64,000 nt of DNA from Chondromyces crocatus (lineage in GTDB: Bacteria > Myxococcota_A > Polyangia > Polyangiales > Polyangiaceae). Both the position numbers and the translations under genes were made by a program. The DNA is taken from positions 7,557,001 through 7,621,000 of the forward strand of contig NZ_CP012159.1 in assembly GCF_001189295.1 (NCBI RefSeq). The letters run 5' to 3'. Positions within the stretch are counted from its first letter, which is position 1. Each line of letters starts with the position of its first letter. The notes under the pieces were generated by a model that did no database searches, was not told the DNA's origin, and worked only from the letters and a program-made list of their open reading frames with translations. Shown one piece after another: positions 49,273 to 59,007 of this stretch.

Positions 49273-49741
49273 GACGGGGCTCCTGAGCATGCCGCGCCGA
49301 TGGACGGGCATCTTCGAGGGGTTCACGACGAACGTGGCGCCAGCGCAGCGAGGCGAGCAGCTCACCGCGCACACCGGCCCACGGACGGCAGCCGACGCAC
49401 GATGACGAACCAGAACGCATCGATGCACCCGCTGCGGTTCGCGCCATGAGCAGGGCGCGTGCCAGCACACCATGGGAGAGAGCACCGCAAGGACGCGCAC
49501 GAACCTGGTCGCCATCGAGGCAGGCCCCGTTGTGCGAGCGCTGCGCAACTGGAGCGAAGATCACGCGACCGGAGCGCCGTCGGCACGCCCTGCCGCCAGC
49601 GCGCAGCGTCCCCCAGCCTGACCGCGGCCCGTCCCCCACCGCGGACGGGTCGTGCTCGCGAGGGCCCCCTTCGTCGCCCCCAGCCCACGCCTCGTCAGGC
49701 TCTCGTGGCTGGCGTCGATCCCCCCCTCTATGCCAGAGACC
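49273..49741. other. Gene-free spacer before the efflux operon
   Basis: No supported gene on either strand. Likely holds the divergent promoters of the Cys-rich lipoprotein and the RND operon. No clear motif seen. Confidence 0.4.
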
Positions 49742-50902
49742 ATGGTTCGACCGACACGATGCGCCGCTGCTGCGCTGGCGTTGTTCGCGGCCACCGCGTG
49801 CACCGATCCCCCCCCCAGCGAGGCACCGACGAGCCCACGCGAGGCCCCCGCCACCCTGCGCGCGGAGGCCCGGACCTTGCCCCGGACGCGGTCGTACGTC
49901 GGCACCCTCGTCGCCCCCCACGACGCCACCTTGTCGACGACGAGCGGCGGTCGGGTCGAGGCGTACACCTTCGAGGTGGGCAAGCGCGTCCGTGCGGGCG
50001 ACGTCCTGATCCGGCTCGGCGCGACCGAGCTCGCCTTCGCCTCCCAGGCGGCTGCCGCGAGCGCCACCCAGGCCGCCGCGCGCATCGCCGGCGTGAAGGA
50101 GCCGGCCGAGCTGCCCGGCGTGCTCGCGGCCAGGGCCTCCCTCGACATCGCGGAGGACGCCGCACGCCGCGCCGCGCAGCTCCACACCCAGGGCTCGATG
50201 AGCGAGCAGGAGCTGACCCGCCTCCGCACCCACGCGACCGCCGCCAGGGCCGAGTACGACGTCGCCCTGTCCGGCGCGAAGGCCGAGTTCGGGAGGCTCC
50301 GGGAACTCCAGGCCATGGCGGGCCAGGCGCGCGCCGCTCTCCACGACCGAGAGATCCGCGCCCCCTTCGACGGCCTCGTCCTGGAGCGGTTCGTCGATCT
50401 CGGCCAGATGGCCGCGCCCGGCACCCCGCTGCTCCGCCTCGTCGACGCATCGGAGATCCTCGTGCGCTTCGAGGTCCCTCAGTTCGACGCGCACGAGGTG
50501 GTGCTCGGGCGGCGCGCCACCGTGCGGCTCCAGGGCGCGCCGCTGAGCGCCGAGGTCGCACGCCTCACCCCCGGCCTCGTCGGAGACGCCAGCACCCGAC
50601 GGGTCGAAGCCAGGCTGCTCGACCCCCCCGACGGAGCGCTGCTCCTGGGCGCCCGCCTCACCGTCTGGCTCGACACCGCCGAGAACGAGGAGCTGGTCGA
50701 GGTCCCCCTCTCTGCCATCACGCGGACCGCGGGCCTCTCGCGCGCCTGGGTGCTCATGGAGGGGCGGCTCGAAGAGCGCCTCCTCTCCGTGGCGCGCATC
50801 GAAGGCGATCGCGTGCTCGTCCGCTCGGGCATCCGTGGTGGCGAGGAGGTGGTGAAAGAGCCGCTCGCCGACTTCAAGCGCGGGGAAGAGGTGGCCCTGT
50901 GA
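49742..50902 (+). CDS. RND efflux membrane-fusion (adaptor) lipoprotein
   Basis: 386 residues from the ATG at 49742 (49730 is also possible). Lipoprotein signal (ALALFAATAC), biotinyl/lipoyl hammerhead (YVGTLVAPHDATLSTTSGGRVEAYTFEVGKRV split as GGRVEAYTFEVGKRVRAGD), helical hairpin, second hammerhead (IRAPFDGLVLERFVDLGQ) and beta-barrel (TVRLQGAPLSAEV). HlyD/AcrA type periplasmic adaptor. First gene of the operon; its stop overlaps the next GTG by 4 bp. Confidence 0.9.
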   Translation: MVRPTRCAAAALALFAATACTDPPPSEAPTSPREAPATLRAEARTLPRTRSYVGTLVAPHDATLSTTSGGRVEAYTFEVGKRVRAGDVLIRLGATELAFASQAAAASATQAAARIAGVKEPAELPGVLAARASLDIAEDAARRAAQLHTQGSMSEQELTRLRTHATAARAEYDVALSGAKAEFGRLRELQAMAGQARAALHDREIRAPFDGLVLERFVDLGQMAAPGTPLLRLVDASEILVRFEVPQFDAHEVVLGRRATVRLQGAPLSAEVARLTPGLVGDASTRRVEARLLDPPDGALLLGARLTVWLDTAENEELVEVPLSAITRTAGLSRAWVLMEGRLEERLLSVARIEGDRVLVRSGIRGGEEVVKEPLADFKRGEEVAL

Positions 50903-52380
50903 CCCCGCAGTCCCCTGCTGCCCCCCACACACGACGGCAGACCCGCGCATGCCTCACGCGCGTCGCCCTCGTACTCCTCGGCAGCCTCGCGTCTCCCTCG
51001 GCCCTCGCCCAGCCCATGCCCGCCGCGCCTCCCGCGTTGTCCCCCTCGGCCCTCGCCCCGCCCCTCACCCCACCGGCGCCTGCCGTCACCGGGGCCATCC
51101 TCCTCGACGAGACCACCGTCGCCGCCATGGCCCTGCGCACCCACCCCAGCGTCGACGCCTCCAGGGCTGCCCTCGGTGCCGCCCGCGCCGCCGCCACCGG
51201 CGCCGACCTCGCCCGCATCCCCGAACTCGACCTCTCCGCCCGCTACACCCGCTTGAGCCGCATCCCCGCGGAGTACACCACCCTCGGCGGCCTGGTCTTC
51301 CCGCAGCTCCTCGACAGCCTCGGCGCCCGCGCCCAGCTCACGCTCCAGCTCACCGACACCTTCCTCGGCCTCGCCGCGACGGCGCGGGCCGCTGGCCACG
51401 ACGCCAGCGCCGCCGCCCTCAAGCTCGTCGCCACCCGCGCCCAGGTCGCGTACGACGCCCGCCTCGCCTTCCTCGACTACTGGAGCCGCTCCCTCGCCCT
51501 CGTCAACGCCACCGAGCTGCTCCGCGCCGCCGAGAGCAACGCCACCGACCAGCGACGACGCAAGGCCACCGGCACCGTCGCCCCCAACGACGTCCTCCCC
51601 TTCGAGACCGCCCTCGACGACGCCGCCATGAACCTCGAGCGCGCCCGCGGCGACCTCGCCGCCGCCGAGGCGACCTTGCGCATCTACATCCCCGACCTCG
51701 TGGGCAAGCCCCTCGCCGTCCGCCCCTTGCCAAGCATCCCCGAAGGCGCCCCTCCGCCCGCCACCCCGAAGCCCACCACCATGCCCCCTCGGCTGGCTGC
51801 CCTCGAACACCAGGCCCGCGCCGCGGACGCCCGCACCGACAGCGCCTCCCTTTCCCGGCTCCCCCGCCTCACCCTCTACGGCGCCGCCGACATCAGCGCC
51901 CCCAGCCCCCGCGTCTTCGTCCTCGACCGCCTCGTCGCCATCCCCACCTGGGAGGTCGGCGCCCGCCTCGAATGGTCCCTCTCCCAGGCCACCGTCGGGA
52001 GCGCGCGCACCGCCCAGGCCCGGCACGAGCACCGCGCCCTCGTCGCCCGCCTCGCCGCGGCCCGCCTCACCCTGGACGCCGAGCGCGAGGCCACCCGCCG
52101 CCTCCTCGAAGCCGCCCACGCCCGCCTCCAGCGCGCCCGCGACCGCGTGGACCACGCCACCGAACTGGCCCACGCCCGCCGCGGCGAACTCGACGCAGGC
52201 ACCGCCCTCCCCCTCGACGTCGTGCTCGCCGAGACCGACCTCGTCCGCGCCCGCAACGAGCACATCGCTGCCCACGTCGAGCGCGCCATGAGCCGCGCCA
52301 AGCTCGACTTCCTCGACGGCCGCACCGACTTCACGCCGCCGAACGCGCGACCGAACGCCCCCCCGAAGGGAACCCCGTGA
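50899..52380 (+). CDS. TolC-family outer-membrane efflux protein
   Basis: 493 residues from a GTG at 50899. Signal peptide (VALVLLGSLASPSALAQP), then two OEP repeats rich in long helices (AALGAARAAATGADLARIPELD; LEHQARAADARTDSASLSRLP; RLLEAAHARLQRARDRVDHA). Forms the trimeric exit duct with the adaptor and pump. Translationally coupled on both sides (4-bp overlaps). Confidence 0.9.
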   Translation: MTPQSPAAPHTRRQTRACLTRVALVLLGSLASPSALAQPMPAAPPALSPSALAPPLTPPAPAVTGAILLDETTVAAMALRTHPSVDASRAALGAARAAATGADLARIPELDLSARYTRLSRIPAEYTTLGGLVFPQLLDSLGARAQLTLQLTDTFLGLAATARAAGHDASAAALKLVATRAQVAYDARLAFLDYWSRSLALVNATELLRAAESNATDQRRRKATGTVAPNDVLPFETALDDAAMNLERARGDLAAAEATLRIYIPDLVGKPLAVRPLPSIPEGAPPPATPKPTTMPPRLAALEHQARAADARTDSASLSRLPRLTLYGAADISAPSPRVFVLDRLVAIPTWEVGARLEWSLSQATVGSARTAQARHEHRALVARLAAARLTLDAEREATRRLLEAAHARLQRARDRVDHATELAHARRGELDAGTALPLDVVLAETDLVRARNEHIAAHVERAMSRAKLDFLDGRTDFTPPNARPNAPPKGTP

Positions 52381-55300
52381 AAGCCCTCGTCGCCCTCTTC
52401 ATCCGCCGCCCCGTCTTCACCTGGGTGCTCATCCTCGGCAGCATCGTCCTCGGCCTCACCGGCCTGCTGAAGATGCCCGTCGAGCGCTTCCCGAACGTCG
52501 ACTTCGCCTACGTCTCCGTCTCCGTCTCCGCGCCGGGCATGTCCGCCGAGCAGGTCGAGAGCGAGATCGCCACCCGCATCGAGAACGCCCTCGGCACCGT
52601 CAGCGGCCTCGACCGGCTCGACTCCACCTCGTCCGAGGGCCACGCTTTCATCGCCGCCCAGTTCGTGCTCGGCAAGGACTCCATGGAAGCGGCCAACGAG
52701 GTTCGCGACCGCATCTCCCGCCTCGCCGAAGAACTCCCCCCCTCCGCGCGCCCCCCCAGCGTCGAGACCTTCAACGTCAACTCGGCCCCCATCCTGCTCC
52801 TCTCCGTGCAGAGCCCCGCGGGCGCCCGCACCCCGCGCGAGCTGACCGAACTCGCCGACACCACCCTCCGCCGCGAACTCCAGAGCATCCGCGGCGTCGG
52901 CGACGTCCGCCTCATCGGCGGCGAGACCCGCACCCTCTCCATCGTCCTCGACCCGCTCCGCCTGCTTGCCGCCGACCTCACGGCCCAGGAGGTCCAGCGC
53001 GCCCTCGCCCAGGAGAACCTCGAAGCGCCGGGCGGCAGCCTGACCGACGGCGCCCAGGCGCTCGGCGTCCGCCTCTCCGCCAAGGCACGGACCGCCGCCG
53101 ACCTCGAACGGATCCTCGTCGCCAGGCGCGGCGACACCTCCATCCGCCTCGCCGACGTCGCCGACGTCGACGACGAAGGCCTCGCCGCCGACGCCCGCGC
53201 CAGCCTCACCGGAAAGCCCGCCGTCCTCCTCGCCATCACCAAGCAGCCTGGCGCGAACACCGTCAGCGTCACCGACGACGTCCGCGCCCGCGTCGACGTC
53301 GCCCAGCGCTTCCTCCCCGACGGCGTCGAGGCTCGCATCCTCCAGGACAACAGCGAAGACGTCCGCGCCTCCGTGGCCGCCGTCACCGAGCACCTCCTCC
53401 TCGGCGCCCTCCTCGCCGCCGTCGTCGTGCTCCTGTTCCTCCGGAGCTTCCGCGCCACCCTCATCGCCGGCCTGGCCATCCCCGCCTCGATCCTCGGCAC
53501 CTTCGCCGTGACCCACGCGCTCGGGATGACCCTCAACCTGCTCTCCCTGCTCGGCCTCACCCTCGCCGTCGGCATCGTCATCGACGACGCCATCGTCGTC
53601 CTCGAGAACATCGTGCGCGTCATGCAGACGCGGAACCTCTCGCCCGGCGAGGCCGCCGTCGAAGCCACCCGCGAGATCGGCCTCGCGGTGCTCGCGACCA
53701 CCCTGTCCCTGGTCGCCGTCTTCCTGCCCATCGCCACCATGGAAGGCATCGTCGGCCGCTACCTGAGCCCCTTCGGCCTCACCATGTCGGTCTCGATCCT
53801 CCTGTCGATGGCCGTCGCGTTCACCCTCACCCCCATGCTGTGCAGCCGCTGGCTCGCGCCACCTCGACCCAGCGCCGAACCCGAGCGATCCAGTTCGGCC
53901 CCCGCGCACGCAGCACCCACGCAGCCCGGAACGCCCGACCTCGCAGCAGCCTCTCGCCGGGATCCCACGCCCCTCGCCCACGAGCACACCCACGACGGCC
54001 CCCTCGAGCGCCTCTACGCGCGCGCGCTCACCTTCCTCCTTCGCAGGCGCTGGATCGCTGGCGTGGGCATCACGCTGACGCTCCTCTCGACCGTCGTCCT
54101 CGTCAGCCACCTCCCCACCACCTTCGTCCCGACCGAGGATCTGAGCCGGTTCTCGGTCTATCTCCGCCTCCCCGAGAGCGCCTCCCTCGACCGCACCGCG
54201 CAGGTCGGCGAACAGATCGCCACCCTGGTGCGCGACCTCCCGGACGTGGACGAGACCGCGCTCACCACCCTGAGCGCCCGCGAAGCCACGGTGACCGCGT
54301 ACCTCTCCCGCCGCGGCGTCCAGTCGCAGCGCATCCAGCAGATGCGCGAGCGCCTGCGCGCCCCCCTCACCGAAGAGCCCCTCCTCACGATGGTGGGCCC
54401 CGCCGACGACTTCGCCCCCCCCGGACCGGAAGGCGCGTCCATCCAGTTCGTCATCCGCGGTGCCGAGCTGAACGGCCTCCAGCAGATCGCCTCGGCGCTC
54501 CTCGACGCCGCCAAGGGCCTCGAAGGCACCGTCGATCACGGCATCACCAGCGGCGGCGGCAGGCCAGAGCTCTCCCTCCGCGTCGACCGCAGCCACGCCA
54601 GCAAGATAGGCGTCTCCCAGGCCGAGATCGGCAGCGTCCTCGCCCTCATCGACCGCAAAGGCGTCGATCTCGGCAGCGTCCGCGACCCGCACAGCCGCGC
54701 CGAGATCTCCGTCCCCGTCCGCCTCCGCGTCGCCTCCAGCACCCTGAACCACGAAGATCTCGTGCGCACCCTCACCGTGCGCAGCGACCAGGGACAGCTC
54801 GTCCCCCTCGCCACGCTCGCCGAGATCGAGCGCGACGTCGGACCAGGCTCCATCCGCCGCGTCGGCCGCCAGCGGCAGGTCACCCTGTTCATGAACACCG
54901 TGCCCGGCACCTCCGACAGCACCGTCATCGAGGCCCTCCACAAGAAGCTTCGCGAGCTCGATCCCACCGGCCGCTACCAGGGCGAGGTCATCGGCAACGC
55001 CAGCGAGATGCAGAAGACGTTCAACGCCTTCCTGACGGCCATCTTCCTCTCGTTCGTGTTCATGTACCTCGTCCTCGCCGCCCAGTACGAGAGCTGGCTC
55101 CACCCGGTGACCATCCTCATGTCCTTGCCGCTCACCGTCCCCTTCGGCCTCCTCTCGCTCCTCGTCGGCGGGCAGAGCTTGAACCTGTTCTCCGCCCTCG
55201 GATTCCTCGTCCTCTTCGGCGTCGTGAAGAAGAACTCCATCCTTCAGATCGACCGCATCCTCCAGCTCCGCGCCGCTGGCGTCCCTCGCCACCGCGCCAT

Positions 55301-55607
55301 CCTCGACGCCTGCCGCGATCGCTTGCGACCCATCCTGATGACCACCATCGCCTTCGTCGCGGGCATGCTCCCTCTGGTCATCTCCAGCGGCCCGGGCGCC
55401 GCGACCAACCGTGCCATCGCCGTCGGCGTCCTCGGGGGACAGACCTTGTCGCTCGTCCTCACCCTCCTCGCCACGCCGATCCTGTACACCTGGTTCGACG
55501 ACCTCGCGCGCATGGGAAGCACGACATGGACAGCCCGCCTGAGATCCCTCCTGACCCGCAGCGAAAAGCGCCGACCGAACGACGGGCTGGAGGCCCCCTG
55601 CGCGTGA
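52377..55607 (+). CDS. RND efflux pump (AcrB/HAE family)
   Basis: 1076 residues from a GTG at 52377. N-terminal helix IRRPVFTWVLILGSIVLG, porter domains, first membrane block with TLAVGIVIDDAIVVLENI, and second block LVLAAQYESWLHPVTILMSLPLTVPFG ... RDRLRPILMTTIAFVAGMLPL. Full length for the family. An inserted Ala/Pro-rich loop follows the first half (about residues 495-540). Proton-driven export; substrate unknown. Confidence 0.95.
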   Translation: MKALVALFIRRPVFTWVLILGSIVLGLTGLLKMPVERFPNVDFAYVSVSVSAPGMSAEQVESEIATRIENALGTVSGLDRLDSTSSEGHAFIAAQFVLGKDSMEAANEVRDRISRLAEELPPSARPPSVETFNVNSAPILLLSVQSPAGARTPRELTELADTTLRRELQSIRGVGDVRLIGGETRTLSIVLDPLRLLAADLTAQEVQRALAQENLEAPGGSLTDGAQALGVRLSAKARTAADLERILVARRGDTSIRLADVADVDDEGLAADARASLTGKPAVLLAITKQPGANTVSVTDDVRARVDVAQRFLPDGVEARILQDNSEDVRASVAAVTEHLLLGALLAAVVVLLFLRSFRATLIAGLAIPASILGTFAVTHALGMTLNLLSLLGLTLAVGIVIDDAIVVLENIVRVMQTRNLSPGEAAVEATREIGLAVLATTLSLVAVFLPIATMEGIVGRYLSPFGLTMSVSILLSMAVAFTLTPMLCSRWLAPPRPSAEPERSSSAPAHAAPTQPGTPDLAAASRRDPTPLAHEHTHDGPLERLYARALTFLLRRRWIAGVGITLTLLSTVVLVSHLPTTFVPTEDLSRFSVYLRLPESASLDRTAQVGEQIATLVRDLPDVDETALTTLSAREATVTAYLSRRGVQSQRIQQMRERLRAPLTEEPLLTMVGPADDFAPPGPEGASIQFVIRGAELNGLQQIASALLDAAKGLEGTVDHGITSGGGRPELSLRVDRSHASKIGVSQAEIGSVLALIDRKGVDLGSVRDPHSRAEISVPVRLRVASSTLNHEDLVRTLTVRSDQGQLVPLATLAEIERDVGPGSIRRVGRQRQVTLFMNTVPGTSDSTVIEALHKKLRELDPTGRYQGEVIGNASEMQKTFNAFLTAIFLSFVFMYLVLAAQYESWLHPVTILMSLPLTVPFGLLSLLVGGQSLNLFSALGFLVLFGVVKKNSILQIDRILQLRAAGVPRHRAILDACRDRLRPILMTTIAFVAGMLPLVISSGPGAATNRAIAVGVLGGQTLSLVLTLLATPILYTWFDDLARMGSTTWTARLRSLLTRSEKRRPNDGLEAPCA

Positions 55608-56650
55608 GCCGCCACGTTCCGTCGCCGAACATCCTGCAAGCCTTCACGGTCGGCGCCATCGTCTCGGTCTTCCCCTCCCTGATCCGGCTGATCGGCGGCG
55701 GCATCGATCCCGGGACGGCCCTCTATCAGCTCGTGGCCCTCGTCGTCCTCTGCGGGCTGTCGATCGCGGTCATCGGCGTCGTCTTCCAGCGCGCCACCCG
55801 GCGCGGCGTCGCCCTTCTCCCTGCCAGTTTCCTCGCGCTCGCCGCCACCATCCCGCTCACCGCGGCCCTGTACCTGGTCGAGTTCGCCCTCAAGCGCAGC
55901 TACCCCGAGCTGCAGGTACCGCTCAAGCCCGAGCCCCTCACCCTCGGCTACACCCTCGCCACCGCGTTCGGCGACTCCATGAGCATCAGCTTGTTCATGT
56001 CCTCGCTGGTCTTCCTGCCCATGTTCGCCCGCGTCCACGAGGAGCGGAACAACGAGCTCGAACTCGTGAAGCGCGAGGCCGCCCTCCTTCGCCTCCGCAC
56101 CCACCTCGAACCGCACTTCGTGCTCAACTCCCTCAACGCCGTCGCCGGCCTCGTCGAAGAAGATCCCGCGCAAGCCCGCGAGCTGCTCGCCGCCCTCGGC
56201 GACCTGTTCCGCGACGCCACCGGCTTCCAGGCCGTGCACCGCGTCCGCGACGAAGTCGCATGGCTCGAGCGCTACCTGACCATTCACGAACTCCGCTACC
56301 CCGACAGCTTGCACGCGGTGTGGGACATCGACGACGCGACCCGCGACCTCGTCTGCCCGGCCCTGATCCTTCAGCCTCTCGTGGAGAACGCCGTCAAGCA
56401 CGGCGCCTTGCGCGGCGGTGGCCACGTCACGGTGCGCGCCCACGTCGACGCCCAGACGCTGGTCCTCACCGTCGAAGACGACGGCCCTGGCCTGGGCGCG
56501 CTCCGCGACGGCGGCCGCGGGCTCTCCATCGTCCGCCGCCGCCTGGAGCTGGAGACCTTGAGACCCGAATCCTTCACCCTCCGCCGCGAGCACGAGCGCA
56601 CCGTGGCCAGCGTGCGCCTCCCCGTCCGAACCGGAGCCCCCGATGCGTGA
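55604..56650 (+). CDS. LytS/YehU-type sensor histidine kinase
   Basis: 348 residues from a GTG at 55604, overlapping the pump gene by 4 bp. Four to five N-terminal membrane helices, then the His-kinase domain (RLRTHLEPHFVLNSLNAVAGLVEEDP split as LEPHFVLNSLNAVAGL with the phospho-acceptor His) and the ATPase (PLVENAVKHGA; DDGPGLG). Membrane sensor working with the LytTR regulator next door. Confidence 0.93.
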   Translation: MSRHVPSPNILQAFTVGAIVSVFPSLIRLIGGGIDPGTALYQLVALVVLCGLSIAVIGVVFQRATRRGVALLPASFLALAATIPLTAALYLVEFALKRSYPELQVPLKPEPLTLGYTLATAFGDSMSISLFMSSLVFLPMFARVHEERNNELELVKREAALLRLRTHLEPHFVLNSLNAVAGLVEEDPAQARELLAALGDLFRDATGFQAVHRVRDEVAWLERYLTIHELRYPDSLHAVWDIDDATRDLVCPALILQPLVENAVKHGALRGGGHVTVRAHVDAQTLVLTVEDDGPGLGALRDGGRGLSIVRRRLELETLRPESFTLRREHERTVASVRLPVRTGAPDA

Positions 56651-57440
56651 ACCCCTGCGCGCGCTGATCCTCGAAGACGAGTGGCCTGCCCGCAACTACC
56701 TCGTCCAGCTCGTCGAACAGTCCGGCCTCGCCCACGTCGTCGCCGCCGTTCCCACGCCCGCCCTCGCCAGCGAGACCCTCTCCACCTCCCCCGGCCCCAT
56801 CGACGTCGCCTTCGTCGACATCCACCTCGCTGGCGAGCAGGACGCCTCCCGCGCCGGCCTCACCTGGATCGAGAACGTCGCCGCCCAGGCCCAGCAGAAC
56901 CCGGGCGACTTCATGGCCCCCCGCATCGTCCTGACCACCGCCTCCTCCGAGCACGCCATGCGCGCCTTCGACCTCGGCGTCGTCGACTACCTCCTCAAGC
57001 CCTTCACGGAAGGCCGCGTCCGCAAGACCCTGGAGCGCCTCCTCGCCGCCGACCACCGCACCGCCCGCCCCCTGCTCGATCCCGAGATCCGCATCGCCGC
57101 ACGCGAAGGCCGCTCCGTGCGCTTCCTCGATCGCAAGGACGCCTTCGCCTTCGAGGCCGAAGGCCGCGGCTGCTACGTGCACGCCACCCAGGGGCGCCTC
57201 GACGTCGACCTCTCTTTGACCTCCCTCGAAGCCGTGCTCGGCCCGAGCTTCCTCCGCGTGCACCGCAACTGGCTCGTCTCCCTCACCCATGTCCAGGCGA
57301 TGGATCGCCAGACGGGCGACTGGACCTTGCTCGTCGGCCCTGGCGACCCACCGCTGCGCGTCCAGGTCGCCCGCGACCGCATCGCCACCGTACGCGATCG
57401 CCTCCTGGCGAGCGCCATCGGCCTCCGCCGCGAGGGGTGA
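56643..57440 (+). CDS. LytTR-type response regulator
   Basis: 265 residues. Receiver domain with the acidic pocket (LEDE, phospho-acceptor Asp in AFVDIHL) and KPF near residue 120. DNA-binding LytTR domain from about 150 (GRGCYVHATQGRLDVDLSLTSLEAVLG split as LDVDLSLTSLEAVLG; FLRVHRNWLVSLTHV). Overlaps the kinase gene by 8 bp. Likely controls this efflux operon. Confidence 0.93.
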   Translation: MREPLRALILEDEWPARNYLVQLVEQSGLAHVVAAVPTPALASETLSTSPGPIDVAFVDIHLAGEQDASRAGLTWIENVAAQAQQNPGDFMAPRIVLTTASSEHAMRAFDLGVVDYLLKPFTEGRVRKTLERLLAADHRTARPLLDPEIRIAAREGRSVRFLDRKDAFAFEAEGRGCYVHATQGRLDVDLSLTSLEAVLGPSFLRVHRNWLVSLTHVQAMDRQTGDWTLLVGPGDPPLRVQVARDRIATVRDRLLASAIGLRREG

Positions 57441-57445
57441 GCGCC

Positions 57446-58468
57446 TCAGCTCTGCGCGCGCCGCTCCTGCCCGGGGATCTGGAACTCCTGCCCCTGCAGG
57501 TCGAAATCGATCCGCCACCGTCCCTCGTCGATCCGGGCCCGCAGGTAGGGGAAGTCCCGGCAGAGACGCCCCAGAAGGTGCTGCCCCACCACGACCCGCT
57601 GCTCGCTCTTCCCATAGACCGGCAGAATCGACACCTCCGTCTCGAAATCGAGGTTCATGAAGAACGGGAAGCTGTACCGCTCCTCCCCCGTCGACACGAC
57701 CCGGTGCAGCAGCGCCCGCACCACCCCACCCGTCAGAAACTCCAGCATGTCCCCCGCGAGCACCAGCAGCGTGTTCTTGAAGACCGGCATCGCCCCCCAC
57801 GTCTGCGTCTTCCGGTCGAACGCCGCGAGCCCCGGCGATGCCTGGTGGATGATGGTGAACAGCTCGTAGTCGGTGTGCGCCCCCATGCTCACGTCATCCG
57901 CACCCACCACCACATCGTTCGGCAGGTAGTGGATCATCCGGAGCTGCGACGCAGGGCGGGTCGTGTACCGGTCGAAATGGTCCTCGGCGAGCCGTGACCC
58001 CCTGGCGATCAACCTCAGGATCTGCGTCCCGATCCGGAAGTTCGCCGCGTAATAAGCCTCGAGCGTCTCTGCCATGCCCGGGACATGGGTCGGATACCTG
58101 TTCGGACCAATCAACCTGTAATCACGTCCGTCTCGCGCCCCCGGCCACGCCACGTCGTGACCGATGTCGAACGCCTCGTACACCCGGGCCGTCTCGTCGC
58201 TGTACGCCCCCTTCTCGGACGTCGGGACATAACCACGGTGATTGGACGAGTGACCGATGTAGTACTCGAGCTTGGCCCCCATCGGCGACGCAAAGAACGT
58301 CTCCGCATTCTCTTTCAATGACTTGAAGAGCCGAGGCGGAACCGCCGCGTCCAGACCGGACAGGTAAAAGTACCCATACGCACGGAGCGTCTCCAGCAGT
58401 GTCTCGGGCGCGAGCGTACGGCCGAGAATCTCCGCGTAGTCGAACATCGGGATGGTTCGTATCGTCAT
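57446..58468 (-). CDS. Isopenicillin-N-synthase-like 2-oxoglutarate/Fe(II) dioxygenase
   Basis: 340 residues from the ATG at 58468. DSBH oxygenase of the DIOX/IPNS family: N-terminal DIOX region (IPMFDYAEILG; AYGYFYLSG), iron ligands HTD (GAHTDYELFTII, about residue 215) and a distal His in RALLHRVVS, and a 2-oxoglutarate Arg in RYSFPFFMN. Oxidises a small molecule; substrate unknown. Alone on its strand. Confidence 0.92.
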   Translation of the reverse strand: MTIRTIPMFDYAEILGRTLAPETLLETLRAYGYFYLSGLDAAVPPRLFKSLKENAETFFASPMGAKLEYYIGHSSNHRGYVPTSEKGAYSDETARVYEAFDIGHDVAWPGARDGRDYRLIGPNRYPTHVPGMAETLEAYYAANFRIGTQILRLIARGSRLAEDHFDRYTTRPASQLRMIHYLPNDVVVGADDVSMGAHTDYELFTIIHQASPGLAAFDRKTQTWGAMPVFKNTLLVLAGDMLEFLTGGVVRALLHRVVSTGEERYSFPFFMNLDFETEVSILPVYGKSEQRVVVGQHLLGRLCRDFPYLRARIDEGRWRIDFDLQGQEFQIPGQERRAQS

Positions 58469-58525
58469 GGCGGATCGACACCCTTCTGGATGTGGCCCCG
58501 CAGCGCCGGCACAGTTCATTGCGTC

Positions 58526-58583
58526 GGCATTGCTCTGGGGCATTTCACCACGCCGGCATTGGCATGGGGCATTTCACCACGCC
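58526..58583. repeat. Two tandem 29-bp direct repeats
   Basis: Two copies of a 29-bp unit ending GGGGCATTTCACCACGCC upstream of the dioxygenase gene, differing at three bases. Confidence 0.8.
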
Positions 58584-58906
58584 GCCGAAGCATACGCCGA
58601 GAATGGCGCTCTGCCAGAGGAGGCCCAATCGCCATGCGTCCGAGCACATTTCTGTGCACACGCCGCCCCTCGCCAGGGGCGTCCGCCCTGGGCTCGTCTC
58701 CACGAGCGAATGACGTGCTCGCGTCCATGGCATTCCGGTCCGACGTCCCACGAAGAAGCGCGCGCTACCGACGCCACGCCGCACGTGACGCGCTCGCCGG
58801 AGGGCTCACGCCAGACACAGCTTCACCCCCTGCACCGACGACCTTGGCTCGCTCGAGCGGCCTGACGCTCGGCTACGCGCCACCACCACCGTGGCGGCAC
58901 GCCTCA

Positions 58907-58995
58907 TTCACACGACAGGGGCACGCGCCCACACGACAGGGCACGCGCCCACACGACAGGGCACGCGCCCCCGCCGCCCTGCCGAGCAAAGCGTC
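58907..58995. repeat. Dispersed GC-rich element with internal 20-bp tandem repeats
   Basis: Three copies of CACACGACAGGGCACGCGCC followed by CCGCCGCCCTGCCGAGCAAAGC. A shorter relative lies at 48493-48545, so this is a dispersed family. Confidence 0.8.
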
Positions 58996-59007
58996 CCGTG
59001 CTCCCCC

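Noticed and set aside
51876-55292. 1138-codon antisense frame across the efflux genes
   Set aside because: Acidic Gly/Glu/Asp-rich shadow of the RND gene with no recognisable domain.
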